NCBI RefSeq assembly: GCF_030268045.1
Contig: NZ_BSDC01000001.1
Span: 248,001-312,000 of the forward strand
Source of the DNA: Geothrix edaphica
GTDB lineage: Bacteria; Acidobacteriota; Holophagae; Holophagales; Holophagaceae
Direction of reading: 5' to 3'
DNA length: 64,000 bases
Positions within the stretch are counted from its first letter, which is position 1. Each line of letters begins with the position of its first letter. Below, piece by piece: positions 46,105-61,306 of the stretch. The notes under the pieces were generated by a model. It had not been told where the DNA came from and made no database searches. It saw only the letters and a program-made list of their open reading frames with translations. Position numbers and translations under genes: made by a program.

Positions 46105-47114
46105 CAGGCCTCCCCGGCGGTGGTCTGGAGCCGCCCAAGCCAGGCCTGCCAGGCCCGGGCATCGAAGGGCGCGGCAGGCACCAGGTTCCGGCGCATGGCC
46201 CGGGCGGCCTGGAGGGGCACCCGGTACAGGGATTCGGGCAGGCGGCCGGCGGCTTCGGCGCAGGCGGTCCAGCCCTCCGGGGTCTGGCAGACCAGCAGCC
46301 ACTGGTGCCCGGCCTCCAGAGAGAGGCGCACCCGGTCGTCCCAGGTCCAGTCGGCGCAGCCGCCCATCTCCAGGTCGTCGGGGAGGAAGCGGCCCTGGAT
46401 GCCCCAGGGGTTTTCCACCACGGAGCCGCGGTGCAGGCTGGCGGGCAGGGGGGCCGAGGCGGGCGTGCGGAGGTGCGCCACCATCACCAGCCGGTCCGCG
46501 TGGGCCAGGGGGATGAAGGCCGCAGCGTTGCGGTCCACCCGGGCGGCCTCCTCCAGGGCCGGCAGGCCCAGGTGGCTGTCCAGGGTGGTGCCGCCCAGGC
46601 CGGGGAAGTGCTTCAGGCAGCCCCGGACGCCCGTGGACTCCAGGCCGTGGAGGAAGGCCCCCGCGGCGCTGGCGACCTCGGCCGGATCGGCGCTGGCGGC
46701 CCGGTCCCCGATGCCCGCCTCCGGGTGGCCGTCCCAGAGGTCCACCACTGGCGCGAAGTCCACGTTGAAGCCCAGCAGGTGCAGCCCCTCGCCCCAGAGC
46801 CGGCCCCAGGCGGCGCATGCCTCCGCGCCGCCGCGGGTCCACACTTGTCGCAGCGGTGGCGTGGCCCCCACCCAGGGGCGCAGGCGGCTCACGGGGCCCC
46901 CCTCCTGATCCAGGGCCACGGCCAGGGGCAGGTCCGCGCCGAAGCGGGCCTGGAGGCCGTCGATCAGGGCCCGGCAGCGGGCGGGCCCGGCCTCCGGGTC
47001 GGGATCCAGGTTCCTGGCGAAGAGGACGAGGCCACCCGGCTTAAAGGGCAGTGCCACCTCCGGGGCGTCCAGGCCCCGGAAGCCGGTCCACAGAAGCTGA
47101 TGGGGGCTTGTCAT
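46104..47114 (-). CDS. nagZ: Glycoside hydrolase family 3 beta-N-acetylhexosaminidase (NagZ-like)
   Basis: A 336-residue enzyme expected to remove N-acetylglucosamine from peptidoglycan fragments in the cytoplasm. It has LAVALDQEGGPVSRL, FNVDFAPVVDLW, the catalytic loop LKHFPGLGGTTLDSH with Asp/His, and PDDLEMGG for the nucleophile Asp. The sequence in the VDRNAAAFIPLAHAD part is looser than E. coli NagZ, and the usual VMVAHI appears as VMVAHL. No signal peptide is seen, consistent with cell-wall recycling. Confidence 0.9.
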   Translation of the reverse strand: MTSPHQLLWTGFRGLDAPEVALPFKPGGLVLFARNLDPDPEAGPARCRALIDGLQARFGADLPLAVALDQEGGPVSRLRPWVGATPPLRQVWTRGGAEACAAWGRLWGEGLHLLGFNVDFAPVVDLWDGHPEAGIGDRAASADPAEVASAAGAFLHGLESTGVRGCLKHFPGLGGTTLDSHLGLPALEEAARVDRNAAAFIPLAHADRLVMVAHLRTPASAPLPASLHRGSVVENPWGIQGRFLPDDLEMGGCADWTWDDRVRLSLEAGHQWLLVCQTPEGWTACAEAAGRLPESLYRVPLQAARAMRRNLVPAAPFDARAWQAWLGRLQTTAGEA

Positions 47115-47163
47115 GCGATCACTTTATCCAGAGAGCGGGCCGCCGGCGCCGGGCCGGGACCGG

Positions 47164-48600
47164 TCATGGGACAGGCGTTATACCGCGGCCCAGGGTGAGC
47201 TCGTAGATCCGGGCGTCGATGAAGATGCGCAGGGCCTCCTTGTCCAGGAGGTTCACTCTGGCCTCCTGGTCGAGGATCTCCAGGCTCCGTTCCACGCTCA
47301 CGGCGGCCTTGTAGGGGCGGTCGGCGGCGGTGAGCGCATCGTAGACATCCGTCACGGCCATGAGCCGGCTCTGGATCGGGATGTCCGGCTCCTTCAGCCG
47401 CCGCGGGTAGCCGCGCCCGTTCAGCCGCTCGTGGTGGGCATAGGCGATATCGGGCACGCCGGCCAGCTCGGTCGTCCAGGGGATCTGGGTCAGGAACCGG
47501 TAGGTGTGGGTGACGTGGCTTTCGATCTCCTCCCGTTCCTCGGCGGACAGGCTGCCCTTGGGGATCCTCAGCAGGTCGAGGTCGCTGGGCTCGAAGAGGA
47601 TGCGGGGGTCCCCGCTCCAGTGCTGGTAGGTGAGGTCTTCCAGGGTGTCGAGCTCCCGCGCCACCTCCTGGGGCAACACCGTGGGCTCGTTGCTCCGCCG
47701 GACCAGGTCCATGATGTGCCGGGTCTCCTCTTCCTGGCGGCGCAGCAGGTTCCCGACGTGGTCACGGTCGAAGGGCTGCCCCTGGCTCCAGGCTTCCAGC
47801 ATGCGGTCCCGCATGGTCTCGAGGGTGCGCTGATGGAGGCGCTGGTAGATGCTCTCCAGGCGCTCGCCCTGGAGCTTCTTGGCCTTCACCAGCACCTGCT
47901 CGCGGACGCCCACCTTGCCGAAGTCGTGGAGCAGGCTGGCGTAGCGGATCTCGCGGATCTGGGTGGGGGTGAAGGTCAGGGCGCCATACGGGCCGTTGGG
48001 CGTCCGGTTCACGGCCTCCGCCAGGCCCACGGTGAGTTCCGCCACGCGGCTGGAATGGCCCGAGGTGCTGGGATCGCGGGCCTCAATGGCGGTCACGGAG
48101 GCGTTCACGAAGCCCTCGAAGAGGCGCTCGATGTCGTTCTTCAGGCCCAGGATCTCCTCGGTGCGGGCCTCGACCATGCACTCCAGGTTCTGCTGGTATT
48201 CCTCGTTCTCCCGCAGCAGCCGGTAGTGCTCCAGCGCCCGCTCCAGGCTGGCCTGGATCTCCACCAGCTTGAAGGGCTTCTGGATGAAGTCGTAGGCGCC
48301 GCGCTTGAGGGCCTGGATGGCCGCCTCCGTGGTGGCGTAGCCGGTCATCAGGATGCCCAGGGTCCTGGGGTCCTCGTCGTGGATGGCCCGCAGCAGCTCC
48401 AGCCCGGAGAGCCCGCCGGGCATGTTCAGGTCCGTGAAGATGACGGGGAAGTGCTTCTGGTGTACGAGATCGAGGGCCCGGGCGCCGTTCTCGGCGCCAG
48501 CCGCGGCATAGCCCTCGTCCGTCAGGGCCTCCACCAGCAGGTTCCGTAGGTCCGCCTCGTCGTCCACGATGAGGATGGGGATGGGGGGAGTGAGAGGCAC
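47164..48600 (-). CDS. Response regulator with HD-GYP phosphodiesterase domain carrying an insertion
   Basis: A 478-residue protein. The receiver (about 6-120) has VDDEADLRN, FTDLNMPGG and K of FIQKPFK. A coiled linker follows, then the HD-GYP domain from about 185: TSGHSSRVAELT, LLHDFGKVG near 225, HHERLNGRGYP near 391 and DVYDALTAADRPYK. About 165 residues separate HD from HHE, roughly twice the usual distance; the extra part is helical and includes QEEETRHIMDL. It should hydrolyse c-di-GMP. GTG 48600 with GGAG five bases upstream was chosen because the receiver starts there. Confidence 0.88.
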   Translation of the reverse strand: MPLTPPIPILIVDDEADLRNLLVEALTDEGYAAAGAENGARALDLVHQKHFPVIFTDLNMPGGLSGLELLRAIHDEDPRTLGILMTGYATTEAAIQALKRGAYDFIQKPFKLVEIQASLERALEHYRLLRENEEYQQNLECMVEARTEEILGLKNDIERLFEGFVNASVTAIEARDPSTSGHSSRVAELTVGLAEAVNRTPNGPYGALTFTPTQIREIRYASLLHDFGKVGVREQVLVKAKKLQGERLESIYQRLHQRTLETMRDRMLEAWSQGQPFDRDHVGNLLRRQEEETRHIMDLVRRSNEPTVLPQEVARELDTLEDLTYQHWSGDPRILFEPSDLDLLRIPKGSLSAEEREEIESHVTHTYRFLTQIPWTTELAGVPDIAYAHHERLNGRGYPRRLKEPDIPIQSRLMAVTDVYDALTAADRPYKAAVSVERSLEILDQEARVNLLDKEALRIFIDARIYELTLGRGITPVP

Positions 48601-48699
48601 ACCGGCTCCGTCGACCTGGACCTCATCGGAGGGGGCCAGGGGGATGGCAAGTTTCGCATGGTGCGGTCTTATTTGCCCAACCCACCGCCGACGCAACAC

Positions 48700-51273
<2,574 letters not shown>

Positions 51274-51362
51274 GGAACACCTCGGGTTCCATGATGGGAC
51301 AAATGTGATGTTGATGCACTAAAATTTTCTTCTAATTTGAAGTATGGCCTTTGGGTGGGGGT

Positions 51363-54368
<3,006 letters not shown>

Positions 54369-54447
54369 GGGTTGACCTCAGCATAGTCGGCCCCGGGGCT
54401 TTGGCCACTCTGAAGCCGTCAGGGGCCCCGCCAGCCACGGAGACGGC

Positions 54448-55545
54448 CTAGCCCGCCGCCTCTTCCGCCAGGGCCAGGCAGGCCGTGAGGCCCGGGGACT
54501 CGATGCCGAGGAGGTTCACCAGGCCTGGGACGCCGTGGGCGTCCTCCCGCTGGATGAGGAAGTCCGGCGCAGTCTCTCCGGGACCGTGCAGCTTGGGACG
54601 AATGCCCGCGTAGGCCGGCTGGAGGGCCCCGTCCGGCAGGCCGGGCCAGTACTTGCGGACCTCCGCGTAGAAGCTGTCGGCCCGGCGCGGGTCCACATCG
54701 TAGTTCTCGCGGTCGATCCACTCCACATCGGGACCGAAGCGGGCCTGGCCCGCCAGGTCGAGGGTGAGATGCACGCCCAGGTGGCTCTGGTCCGGGATGG
54801 GGTACACCAGCCGCGAGAAGGGTGCCGCGCCGGCCAGGCTGAAGTAGTTGCCCTTGGCGAGCAGCCGGGGCAGGGGCGGAAGGGCCTCCAGGCGGATCCC
54901 GGCGAAGGCGCGGGCCAGGGCCAGGGCCCCCAGGCCGGCGCAGTTGAAGACCTGCTCTGCCATGAGGCTCATGGGCTCCGCGCCGCCCACGTCCACCCGC
55001 AGGCCATCGGCGGTGGCCATGCCGCCGGTGACGGGGCTTTTCAGCACCACCGTTGCGCCGGCGCCCTCGGCGTCCATGCGCAGGGCCCGCATGAGGCCGT
55101 GGCTGTCCACGATGCCCGTGCTGGGGGAGAGCAGGGCCGCGGCGCAGCGGAGCTGGGGTTCCAGGTGCCGGGCTTCAAGGGCGTCGAGCCACTGGAGGTC
55201 AGCCACGCCATTGGCTTCGGCCCGGGCGCGGAGCCTCTGGAGCTCCTCCACCTGGCTCTCGTCCGCGGCCACGATGAGCTTGCCGCAGCGGCGGTGGGCC
55301 ACGTGGTGCGCCTCGCAGAAGGGGTAGAGGGCCCGGTTGCCGGTCACGCAGAGCCGCGCCTTGAGCGAACCCGCCGGATAGTAGATCCCTGCGTGGATGA
55401 CCTCGCTGTTGCGGGAGCTGATGCCTGTGCCGATGCGGTCCTCCGCCTCCAGCACCACCACCTCGCGGCCGGCCTGGGCCAGGTGCCGCGCCAGGGCCAG
55501 GCCCACGACGCCGGCTCCGATGACGATGCAGTCCACGCGTTCCAT
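54448..55545 (-). CDS. L-2-hydroxyglutarate oxidase-like FAD-dependent oxidoreductase
   Basis: A 365-residue DAO-family flavoprotein. The FAD fold [18 protein letters not shown] is followed by [21 protein letters not shown] and [10 protein letters not shown], a pattern found in LhgO. Later blocks are [40 protein letters not shown] and [13 protein letters not shown]. It should oxidise L-2-hydroxyglutarate to 2-oxoglutarate, though related glycine-oxidase-like functions cannot be excluded. ATG 55545 is divergent from mutS. Confidence 0.88.
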   Translation of the reverse strand: MERVDCIVIGAGVVGLALARHLAQAGREVVVLEAEDRIGTGISSRNSEVIHAGIYYPAGSLKARLCVTGNRALYPFCEAHHVAHRRCGKLIVAADESQVEELQRLRARAEANGVADLQWLDALEARHLEPQLRCAAALLSPSTGIVDSHGLMRALRMDAEGAGATVVLKSPVTGGMATADGLRVDVGGAEPMSLMAEQVFNCAGLGALALARAFAGIRLEALPPLPRLLAKGNYFSLAGAAPFSRLVYPIPDQSHLGVHLTLDLAGQARFGPDVEWIDRENYDVDPRRADSFYAEVRKYWPGLPDGALQPAYAGIRPKLHGPGETAPDFLIQREDAHGVPGLVNLLGIESPGLTACLALAEEAAG

Positions 55546-55638
55546 GGCTCCATCTTCGCGGCAGACACGGCTCTGTGGGAAGATCGGAGACTCGCCTTTT
55601 CCGATCCTCCGACCCTCTGACCCTCTGATCGCCCACCC

Positions 55639-58158
55639 ATGTCCACCCCGATGCTGCAGCAGATCGCGGGCCTCAAGCGCGAGGCGGGCGAGGCCGTGCT
55701 GCTCACCCGCATGGGGGACTTCTACGAGATCCTGGGCGAGGATGCCGTGCGCGCCGCGCCGGTGCTGGAGATCGCCCTGACGATGCGCGGCAAGGGCTCC
55801 GAATCCGAGACGCCCATGTGCGGCGTGCCCCACTTCGCACTGGAATCCTACCTTCCGAAGCTGCTGGCGGCGGGCTTCTCCGCGGCCATCGCCGAGCCCA
55901 CGGCCAAGGCCGAGGAGGTCAAGGGCCTGCTGCCCCGCGCCATCAAGCGCATCATCACGCCCGGCACCTGGCTGGACGACGACGCCCGCTGGCTCTGCGC
56001 CCTGCACCGGCACGGCGGCACCTGGGGCCTGGCCCTGCTGCAGCTGGCCTCCGGGGCCCTGCGGGTGCTGCCGGGCGAAGGCGAGGAGGCCCTGCGGGCC
56101 ACGCTGGAGCGCCTGGGCCCCCAGGAGCTCATCCTGGCCGAGGGCGCCGAGGATCTTCCGGATCTGGAGGCGGCGCGCACGCGGCTGCCGGCCTGGCGCT
56201 TCGAGCCGTCGAGGGCGAAGCAGCAGGTGCTGGCCTTCTTCGGGTGGCAGCATCTCGAAGGCGTGGGCCTCGATCCCCACCCGGCGGCCCTGGGAGCCCT
56301 GGCGGCCCTGCTGGATCACGTGGAAACCACCCAGAAGGGCCGCCCCGCGCACCTCCAGGGTGTGTCGCTGGAGCTCGGCGCCGCGGGTCCCCTGCTGGAC
56401 GCCACCAGTGCCCGGCACCTGGAAGTGCTGGCCAACGGCCTGGACGGCGGCCGGGCCGGATCACTGCTTGCCCTGCTGGACCAGTGCCGCACCCGCCTGG
56501 GCTCCCGCCTGCTGAAGGCCTGGCTGGAGCAGCCCCTGCGGGACCGCGCCGCCCTGGAGCGTCGCTGGTCCCAGGTGGCCTGGCTCACGGAGGACCGTCG
56601 CCGCGCGCCCATCCAGACCCTGCTGGGCCAGGTGCCGGACCTGGACCGCCTGCTGGGCCGCGTGGCCCTGGGGCTCGCCACCCCGCCGGAGCTGGCCCAG
56701 CTCCGCGAGGGCCTGGCCGTCCTCCAGAAACTGCCCGCGCGGATCCAGGACGAGGGCTGGGCCAGCGAGGTGGCGGACCTGGGCCTGTGGCCCGGCGACA
56801 CGCCCCTCTGCACGCCGCTGCTGGCGGAGCTCCAGCGCTGCCTGGCCGAGGCGCCGCCCTTGGATCTGGAGAAGGGGGGCGTCATCCGCGAGGGCGTGGA
56901 CGCGGAGCTGGATGCCGTGCGCCGCCTGGCCCGGGATGCCAAGCAGGTGATGCTCGAACTGGAGGAGGAGGAGCGCGCCGCCTCCGGCATCAACAGCCTG
57001 AAGATCAAGTACAACCGGGTGTTCGGCTATTACTTCGAGATCACCAAGGCCAATCTGGGGGCCGTTCCCGCCCACTTCCTCCGCAAGCAGACCCTGGCCA
57101 ATGCCGAGCGCTTCACCACAGAGAAGCTGGTGGCCTTCGAGCAGCGGCTCCTGAGCGCCGAGAGCGACCAGGGGCGCCTGGAGACGGTGCAGTTCCAGCG
57201 CCTGCTGGCCCTGGTGCTGGAGCACCGCGCGGACCTCACGCGCCTGGCTCGGGCCGTGGCCGCCCTGGATGTGCTCGCCGCGCTTGCCGAGCGGGCGCGA
57301 TTGTCCGGCTGGACGCGACCCGAGCTCGGCGAGGATCGCGAACTGGTGCTGGCCTCCGCCCGCCACCCCATGCTGGAAGCGCGGCTGGGCCGCGAGTGCA
57401 TCCCCAACGACCTGCAGTTCAGCGGGGCGCAGCCCATGGCCGTGGTGACGGGCCCCAACATGGGCGGCAAGTCCACCTTCCTCCGCACGGCGGCCCTCCT
57501 GGTGGTGCTGGCCCAGACCGGCTCCTTCGTGCCCGCGGAGCTCATGCGGTTCGGGCTGGTGGACCGCATCTTCACGCGCATCGGCGCCTCGGACCAGCTG
57601 GCCAAGGGCCAGTCCACCTTCATGGTGGAGATGACGGAAACCGCCCGGATCCTCAACCAGGCCACGGCCGCCAGCCTGGTGATCCTGGACGAGATCGGCC
57701 GCGGCACCTCCACCCGGGACGGCCTGGCCCTGGCGGAAGCCATCGCCGTGTTCCTGCGGGACCTCAAGGGCGGGGCGCCCCGGACGCTCTTCGCCACGCA
57801 CTATTTTGAAATGACCAAGCTGGCGGACGACAGCCGCATCCAGAACCTCCACGTGGAGGTCCAGGAGTGGGAGGAGCAGCTGCACTTCCTCCACCGCGTG
57901 GCGCCGGGCCCGGCCGACCGCAGCTACGGCATCCAGGTGGCCCGGCTTGCGGGCCTGCCCAAGGCCGTCATCCAGAAGGCCCAGCGCCTGCTGGCCCAGG
58001 CGCCGGAAGCCCCGCCCCGGGCGCCCTTGCCGAGCCAACCCGCGCTTCCCTTGTTCGAACCGGAGCCGGACGCCCTCCGTGCCGAGCTGGAGGCCCTGGA
58101 CCTGAACCGCATGACCCCCCTGGAGGCCCTCAATTGGATCGCGAAGCAGCGGGCATGA
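55639..58158 (+). CDS. mutS: DNA mismatch repair protein MutS
   Basis: An 839-residue mismatch recognition ATPase. The mismatch-binding [11 protein letters not shown] (Phe-X-Glu, near 30) is in the N-terminal domain. The lever and clamp follow, with the connector helix ending in [19 protein letters not shown]. The ATPase has [17 protein letters not shown] near 612 and [15 protein letters not shown] near 685. Length is typical. There is no Shine-Dalgarno before ATG 55639; upstream lies a duplicated GACCCTCTG. The stop overlaps the next start (ATGA). Confidence 0.96.
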   Translation: MSTPMLQQIAGLKREAGEAVLLTRMGDFYEILGEDAVRAAPVLEIALTMRGKGSESETPMCGVPHFALESYLPKLLAAGFSAAIAEPTAKAEEVKGLLPRAIKRIITPGTWLDDDARWLCALHRHGGTWGLALLQLASGALRVLPGEGEEALRATLERLGPQELILAEGAEDLPDLEAARTRLPAWRFEPSRAKQQVLAFFGWQHLEGVGLDPHPAALGALAALLDHVETTQKGRPAHLQGVSLELGAAGPLLDATSARHLEVLANGLDGGRAGSLLALLDQCRTRLGSRLLKAWLEQPLRDRAALERRWSQVAWLTEDRRRAPIQTLLGQVPDLDRLLGRVALGLATPPELAQLREGLAVLQKLPARIQDEGWASEVADLGLWPGDTPLCTPLLAELQRCLAEAPPLDLEKGGVIREGVDAELDAVRRLARDAKQVMLELEEEERAASGINSLKIKYNRVFGYYFEITKANLGAVPAHFLRKQTLANAERFTTEKLVAFEQRLLSAESDQGRLETVQFQRLLALVLEHRADLTRLARAVAALDVLAALAERARLSGWTRPELGEDRELVLASARHPMLEARLGRECIPNDLQFSGAQPMAVVTGPNMGGKSTFLRTAALLVVLAQTGSFVPAELMRFGLVDRIFTRIGASDQLAKGQSTFMVEMTETARILNQATAASLVILDEIGRGTSTRDGLALAEAIAVFLRDLKGGAPRTLFATHYFEMTKLADDSRIQNLHVEVQEWEEQLHFLHRVAPGPADRSYGIQVARLAGLPKAVIQKAQRLLAQAPEAPPRAPLPSQPALPLFEPEPDALRAELEALDLNRMTPLEALNWIAKQRA

Positions 58159-58631
58159 GCGCCCCCCACCATCCCATCCGCCGGCGCGACCGGGCGCTCG
58201 AGGAGAAGGAGACGTTGCGCCTGCTGGAGGAGGCCGAGTGGGGCGTGCTGGCCACGGTGGATGCCGATGGCTGGCCCTACGCGGTGCCCGTGAACCACGC
58301 CGTGGTGGACGGGGCCCTGATCATCCACTGCGCCACGGTGGGCCACAAGCTCGCCAACCTGGCCTTCAACCCGAAGGTCTCGTACTGCGCCGTCACCGTG
58401 GCCGAGGCCCTGCCCGCCGAGCTGGCCACCCGCTACGCGAGCGTGGTCGTCTTCGGCGTCGCGCAGCTGCTCACGGACGAGGCGGAGAAGCGCGCGGCGC
58501 TTCGGGCCCTGGGGTTGCGCTTCGCCGCGGAGCACCCCGAGGTGGTGGACCGCGAGCTCGACAAGGACCTCTTCCGCACGGCGGTGCTGCGCGTCCGCAT
58601 CGAGCGGGCCACGGGAAAGGCGCGCCGGTGA
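58155..58631 (+). CDS. Pyridoxamine 5'-phosphate oxidase-fold protein (Nim-like)
   Basis: A 158-residue split-barrel flavin-binding protein. RRRDRALEEKETLRLLEEAEWGVL, then DADGWPYAVPVNHAVVDGALIIH and GHKLANLAFNPKVSYCAV match the NimA / nitroimidazole-resistance family, in which His-rich strands bind flavin. Members are also common as housekeeping proteins, so drug resistance should not be assumed. It overlaps mutS by four bases and the next gene by four, forming one operon. Confidence 0.85.
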   Translation: MSAPHHPIRRRDRALEEKETLRLLEEAEWGVLATVDADGWPYAVPVNHAVVDGALIIHCATVGHKLANLAFNPKVSYCAVTVAEALPAELATRYASVVVFGVAQLLTDEAEKRAALRALGLRFAAEHPEVVDRELDKDLFRTAVLRVRIERATGKARR

Positions 58632-59275
58632 GCGGGCAGACGCGGCCCCAGGCCGATGGTGTGCCCATGATCTATTGGATCGCCCACACCCTGTCGCGCG
58701 TCGTCGGCCACCTTGTATTCCGACACCAAACCCTGCACCGGGAGTTCCTCCCCGAAGCCGGGGGAGCCCTGATCGTGGCCAACCATGTGAGCTTCCTGGA
58801 TCCGGCGGCCGTGGGGGCCGCCTTCCGGAAGCCCATCTACTACCTGGCCCGGAAGACCCTGTTCAAGGGGCTCCTGGGCTGGCTGCTCCCGCGGATCCAG
58901 GTGCTGCCCGTGGACCTGGGCAAGGGCGATCTCGCCAGCATGAAGCGCATCCTGGGCCTGCTCAAGGAGGGGAACCGGGTGCTCATCTTCCCGGAAGGCA
59001 CCCGCTCGCCCGATGGCACCCTCCAGGAAGCCGAGGCCGGCATCGGCTTCATCATCGCCAAGGGCGAGGTGCCCGTGGTCCCAGTGCGGATCTTCGGGGC
59101 CTTCGAGTGCTGGGGCCGCGAGGCCCGATGGCCGAGGCCGGGGCGGATCACCATCGTCGCCGGGCCGCCGGTGGATCTCTCCGCGCTCCCCGCCGAGCTC
59201 ACCGGCCGCGCCCGCTATCAGGCCTGTGCCGACCTGGTGATGAAGGCGCTGTCGGACATCCACCTCGAGGCGTGA
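58628..59275 (+). CDS. plsC: 1-acyl-sn-glycerol-3-phosphate acyltransferase (PlsC)
   Basis: A 215-residue acyltransferase with NHVSFLDP (HX4D), RIQVLPVDLGKGD and FPEGTRSPDG blocks and a short hydrophobic start (MIYWIAHTLSRVVGHLVF). Of the three PlsC-type proteins here, its length and motifs are closest to the usual bacterial PlsC. The GTG at 58628 overlaps the previous stop (GTGA) and was chosen; an internal ATG 41 bases later is also possible. Confidence 0.88.
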   Translation: MSGQTRPQADGVPMIYWIAHTLSRVVGHLVFRHQTLHREFLPEAGGALIVANHVSFLDPAAVGAAFRKPIYYLARKTLFKGLLGWLLPRIQVLPVDLGKGDLASMKRILGLLKEGNRVLIFPEGTRSPDGTLQEAEAGIGFIIAKGEVPVVPVRIFGAFECWGREARWPRPGRITIVAGPPVDLSALPAELTGRARYQACADLVMKALSDIHLEA

Positions 59276-59320
59276 GCTCCGATCTTCCACACCTCAGGTT
59301 CCAGGGCGTAGACTTCCCCC

Positions 59321-59662
59321 ATGCCCAGGCCCCTCAGCAAGACCCGCATCCGTGTGGCCTGGGCCATCGCCCTGACCGTGGACGCCATCCAGGTGCCGGC
59401 GGATCTCTCGGGCCCCATGGGCTGGTTCCTGGGTGCCGGCCTCGATCTGATCACCATGGTCGTCCTGTGGGCCATGCTCGGCTTCCACTGGGCCTTCCTG
59501 CCGTCGTTCGTCACCGAGGCGGTTCCGTACCTGAACCTCGCCCCCCTCTGGACCCTGGCCGTGGCCCTGGCCACCCGGGGACGGGGCGGGGAGGGCCTTC
59601 CCCAGCCCGGCACCCCTGCAGACCCGAAGCCGCCCCTCAAAATCCTGAACCCTGAGGACTGA
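59321..59662 (+). CDS. Small membrane protein of unknown function
   Basis: A 113-residue protein with two or three hydrophobic segments (about 12-27, 33-55 and 65-85) and a Pro/Gly-rich cytoplasmic tail. Segments such as VDAIQVPADLSGPMGW and LDLITMVVLWAMLGFHWAFLP resemble small conserved membrane proteins, but I assign no family. It is convergent with the ABC ATPase gene. Confidence 0.6.
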   Translation: MPRPLSKTRIRVAWAIALTVDAIQVPADLSGPMGWFLGAGLDLITMVVLWAMLGFHWAFLPSFVTEAVPYLNLAPLWTLAVALATRGRGGEGLPQPGTPADPKPPLKILNPED

Positions 59663-59678
59663 AGCCCGGAGACCGACC

Positions 59679-60491
59679 TCAGTCCACCGCCGCGCCGCGG
59701 AACTCGTCCTGCTCGTGCCGGTTCTGCTCTTCCATGAGGAGCAGGCTCAGCTCCTTCTTCAGGGCGTTGAAGGCCTGACTGGCCACGTCGCGGGGGCGGG
59801 GCAGGTCCACGCGCAGGTCCCGCTTGATGGTGCCGGGGCGGTAGGTCATCACCACGGTGCGGTCCGCCAGGTAGAGGGCCTCCTCGATGCTGTGGGTGAC
59901 GAAGAGGATGGTCTTCCTCAGTTCGGTCCACAGGCGCAGCAGCTCGTCCTGCAGGTTGCGGCGGGTGAGGGCGTCCAGGGCGCCGAAGGGCTCGTCCATG
60001 AGCATGATGGGCGAATCCAGGGCCAGCACCCGGGCGATGGCCACGCGCTGGCGCATGCCGCCGCTGAGGTCCTTGGGGTAGCGCTTCCGGAAATCCTGGA
60101 GGTGCAGGAGCTCCAGCAGGCTGCCCACCTTGGCCTGGATGGCCGCCTTGGTCTCGCCCTTGATCTGGAGGCCGAAGGCGATGTTCTGCTCCACGGTCAT
60201 CCAGGGGAAGAGGGCGTATTCCTGGAACACCATGCCGCGGTCGGGGCCGGGCGCCGAGATGGCCGCGCCTTCCACGGTGATGGCGCCGGAGCTGGGCAGG
60301 CTGAAGCCCGCCACGGCGTTCAGCAGGGTGGACTTGCCGCAGCCGGAGGGACCCAGCAGGCAGACGAACTCCCCGCGGGGGATCTCCAGGTCGATGGCCT
60401 TGAGGGCGTAGACATCCTGGCCGCCGCTCTGGAAGACCTTGTGGACGCCCTGGATGGAGATGTGGGAGGCGGTGTGGGTCATGTCCGTCAT
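59679..60491 (-). CDS. ABC importer ATPase (nitrate/sulfonate/taurine type)
   Basis: A 270-residue ATPase. It has Walker A GPSGCGKST, the Q-loop in VFQEYALFPWM, the signature LSGGMRQR, Walker B IMLMDEP and switch His in VTHSIEEA. The VFQEYALFPW form matches SsuB/TauB/NrtD-type importers. ATG 60491 overlaps the permease stop by four bases and has GGAGCAGGG before it. The three genes form a complete importer (binding protein, permease, ATPase), transcribed leftwards. Confidence 0.92.
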   Translation of the reverse strand: MTDMTHTASHISIQGVHKVFQSGGQDVYALKAIDLEIPRGEFVCLLGPSGCGKSTLLNAVAGFSLPSSGAITVEGAAISAPGPDRGMVFQEYALFPWMTVEQNIAFGLQIKGETKAAIQAKVGSLLELLHLQDFRKRYPKDLSGGMRQRVAIARVLALDSPIMLMDEPFGALDALTRRNLQDELLRLWTELRKTILFVTHSIEEALYLADRTVVMTYRPGTIKRDLRVDLPRPRDVASQAFNALKKELSLLLMEEQNRHEQDEFRGAAVD

Positions 60492-61306
60492 CCCTGCTCC
60501 AGGCCGCGATGCCACCGCAGCAGGCGGGAGCTGAGGCGGCTCATGACCGTGTCGATGCCCAGGCCCAGGAGGCCGATGGTGAACATGCCGGCGATGATCT
60601 TGTCGGACCAGAGGTACTCCCGGGCTTCGAGAATGCGGTAGCCCAGGCCGTTGTTCACGGCGATCATCTCGGAGACGATCACCACGATGAAGGCCGTGCC
60701 CATGCCGATGCGGGCCCCGGTGAAGATGTAGGGCGTGGCCGCGGGCAGGATGATGCGGGTGAACTGCGTGAACCGCGAGGCGCCCAGGTTCCGGCCCACC
60801 CGCAGGTAGATGCTGTCCACCGTCTGCACGCCGGTGACGGTGTTCATCAGCACGGGGAAGAAGGCCCCGATGCTGATGAGGAACACGGCCGGCGGGTTGC
60901 CCAGGCCGAACCAGAGGATGGAGAGCGGGATGTACGCGATGGGCGGGATGGGCCGCAGCACCTGGATGAGGGGGTTGAAGAGGCCGTAGGCCACCTTGCT
61001 GTAGCCCATGGCCAGGCCCAGGGGCAGGGCCAGGCCCGTGCCGATGGCGAAGCCCAGCAGCACGCGGTAGAGGCTGCCCATGGCGTCCTGGATCAGCTCG
61101 CCGGTGAAGCACCACTTGAGGTACGACCCCTGGCTGGGATCGAAGGCCTCCAGGGGCCGCAGGTAGGCCCACCACTTGGTGAGCACCTGCATGGGGGAAG
61201 GCAGGATGGTGGCGTTCACCCAGCCCTTGGCGGACAGCAGGTGCCAGAAGGCCAGGGCCGCCAGGGGGACGAGGATGCCGGAGGCGGCGTGCTTGTATCG
61301 CTTCAC
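60488..61306 (-). CDS. ABC importer permease (nitrate/sulfonate/taurine type)
   Basis: A 272-residue permease with about six membrane helices. The cytoplasmic EAA-type loop is visible as GRNLGASRFTQFTRIILPAATPYIFTGAR, with GIGTALPLG-like repeats and PIAYIPLSILWFGLG before it. The start is a GTG that shares a base with the binding-protein stop. This is the SsuC/TauC family; the substrate cannot be told from the permease. Confidence 0.92.
   Translation of the reverse strand: MKRYKHAASGILVPLAALAFWHLLSAKGWVNATILPSPMQVLTKWWAYLRPLEAFDPSQGSYLKWCFTGELIQDAMGSLYRVLLGFAIGTGLALPLGLAMGYSKVAYGLFNPLIQVLRPIPPIAYIPLSILWFGLGNPPAVFLISIGAFFPVLMNTVTGVQTVDSIYLRVGRNLGASRFTQFTRIILPAATPYIFTGARIGMGTAFIVVIVSEMIAVNNGLGYRILEAREYLWSDKIIAGMFTIGLLGLGIDTVMSRLSSRLLRWHRGLEQG

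Noticed and set aside
51274-51362. CIRCE or classical heat-shock promoter before clpB
   Set aside because: The region is AT-rich, but neither the CIRCE inverted repeat nor a good sigma-32 pair was found.
58155-58631. Antibiotic (nitroimidazole) resistance gene
   Set aside because: The fold matches Nim-like proteins, but most members are not resistance determinants and the gene sits in a mutS operon.
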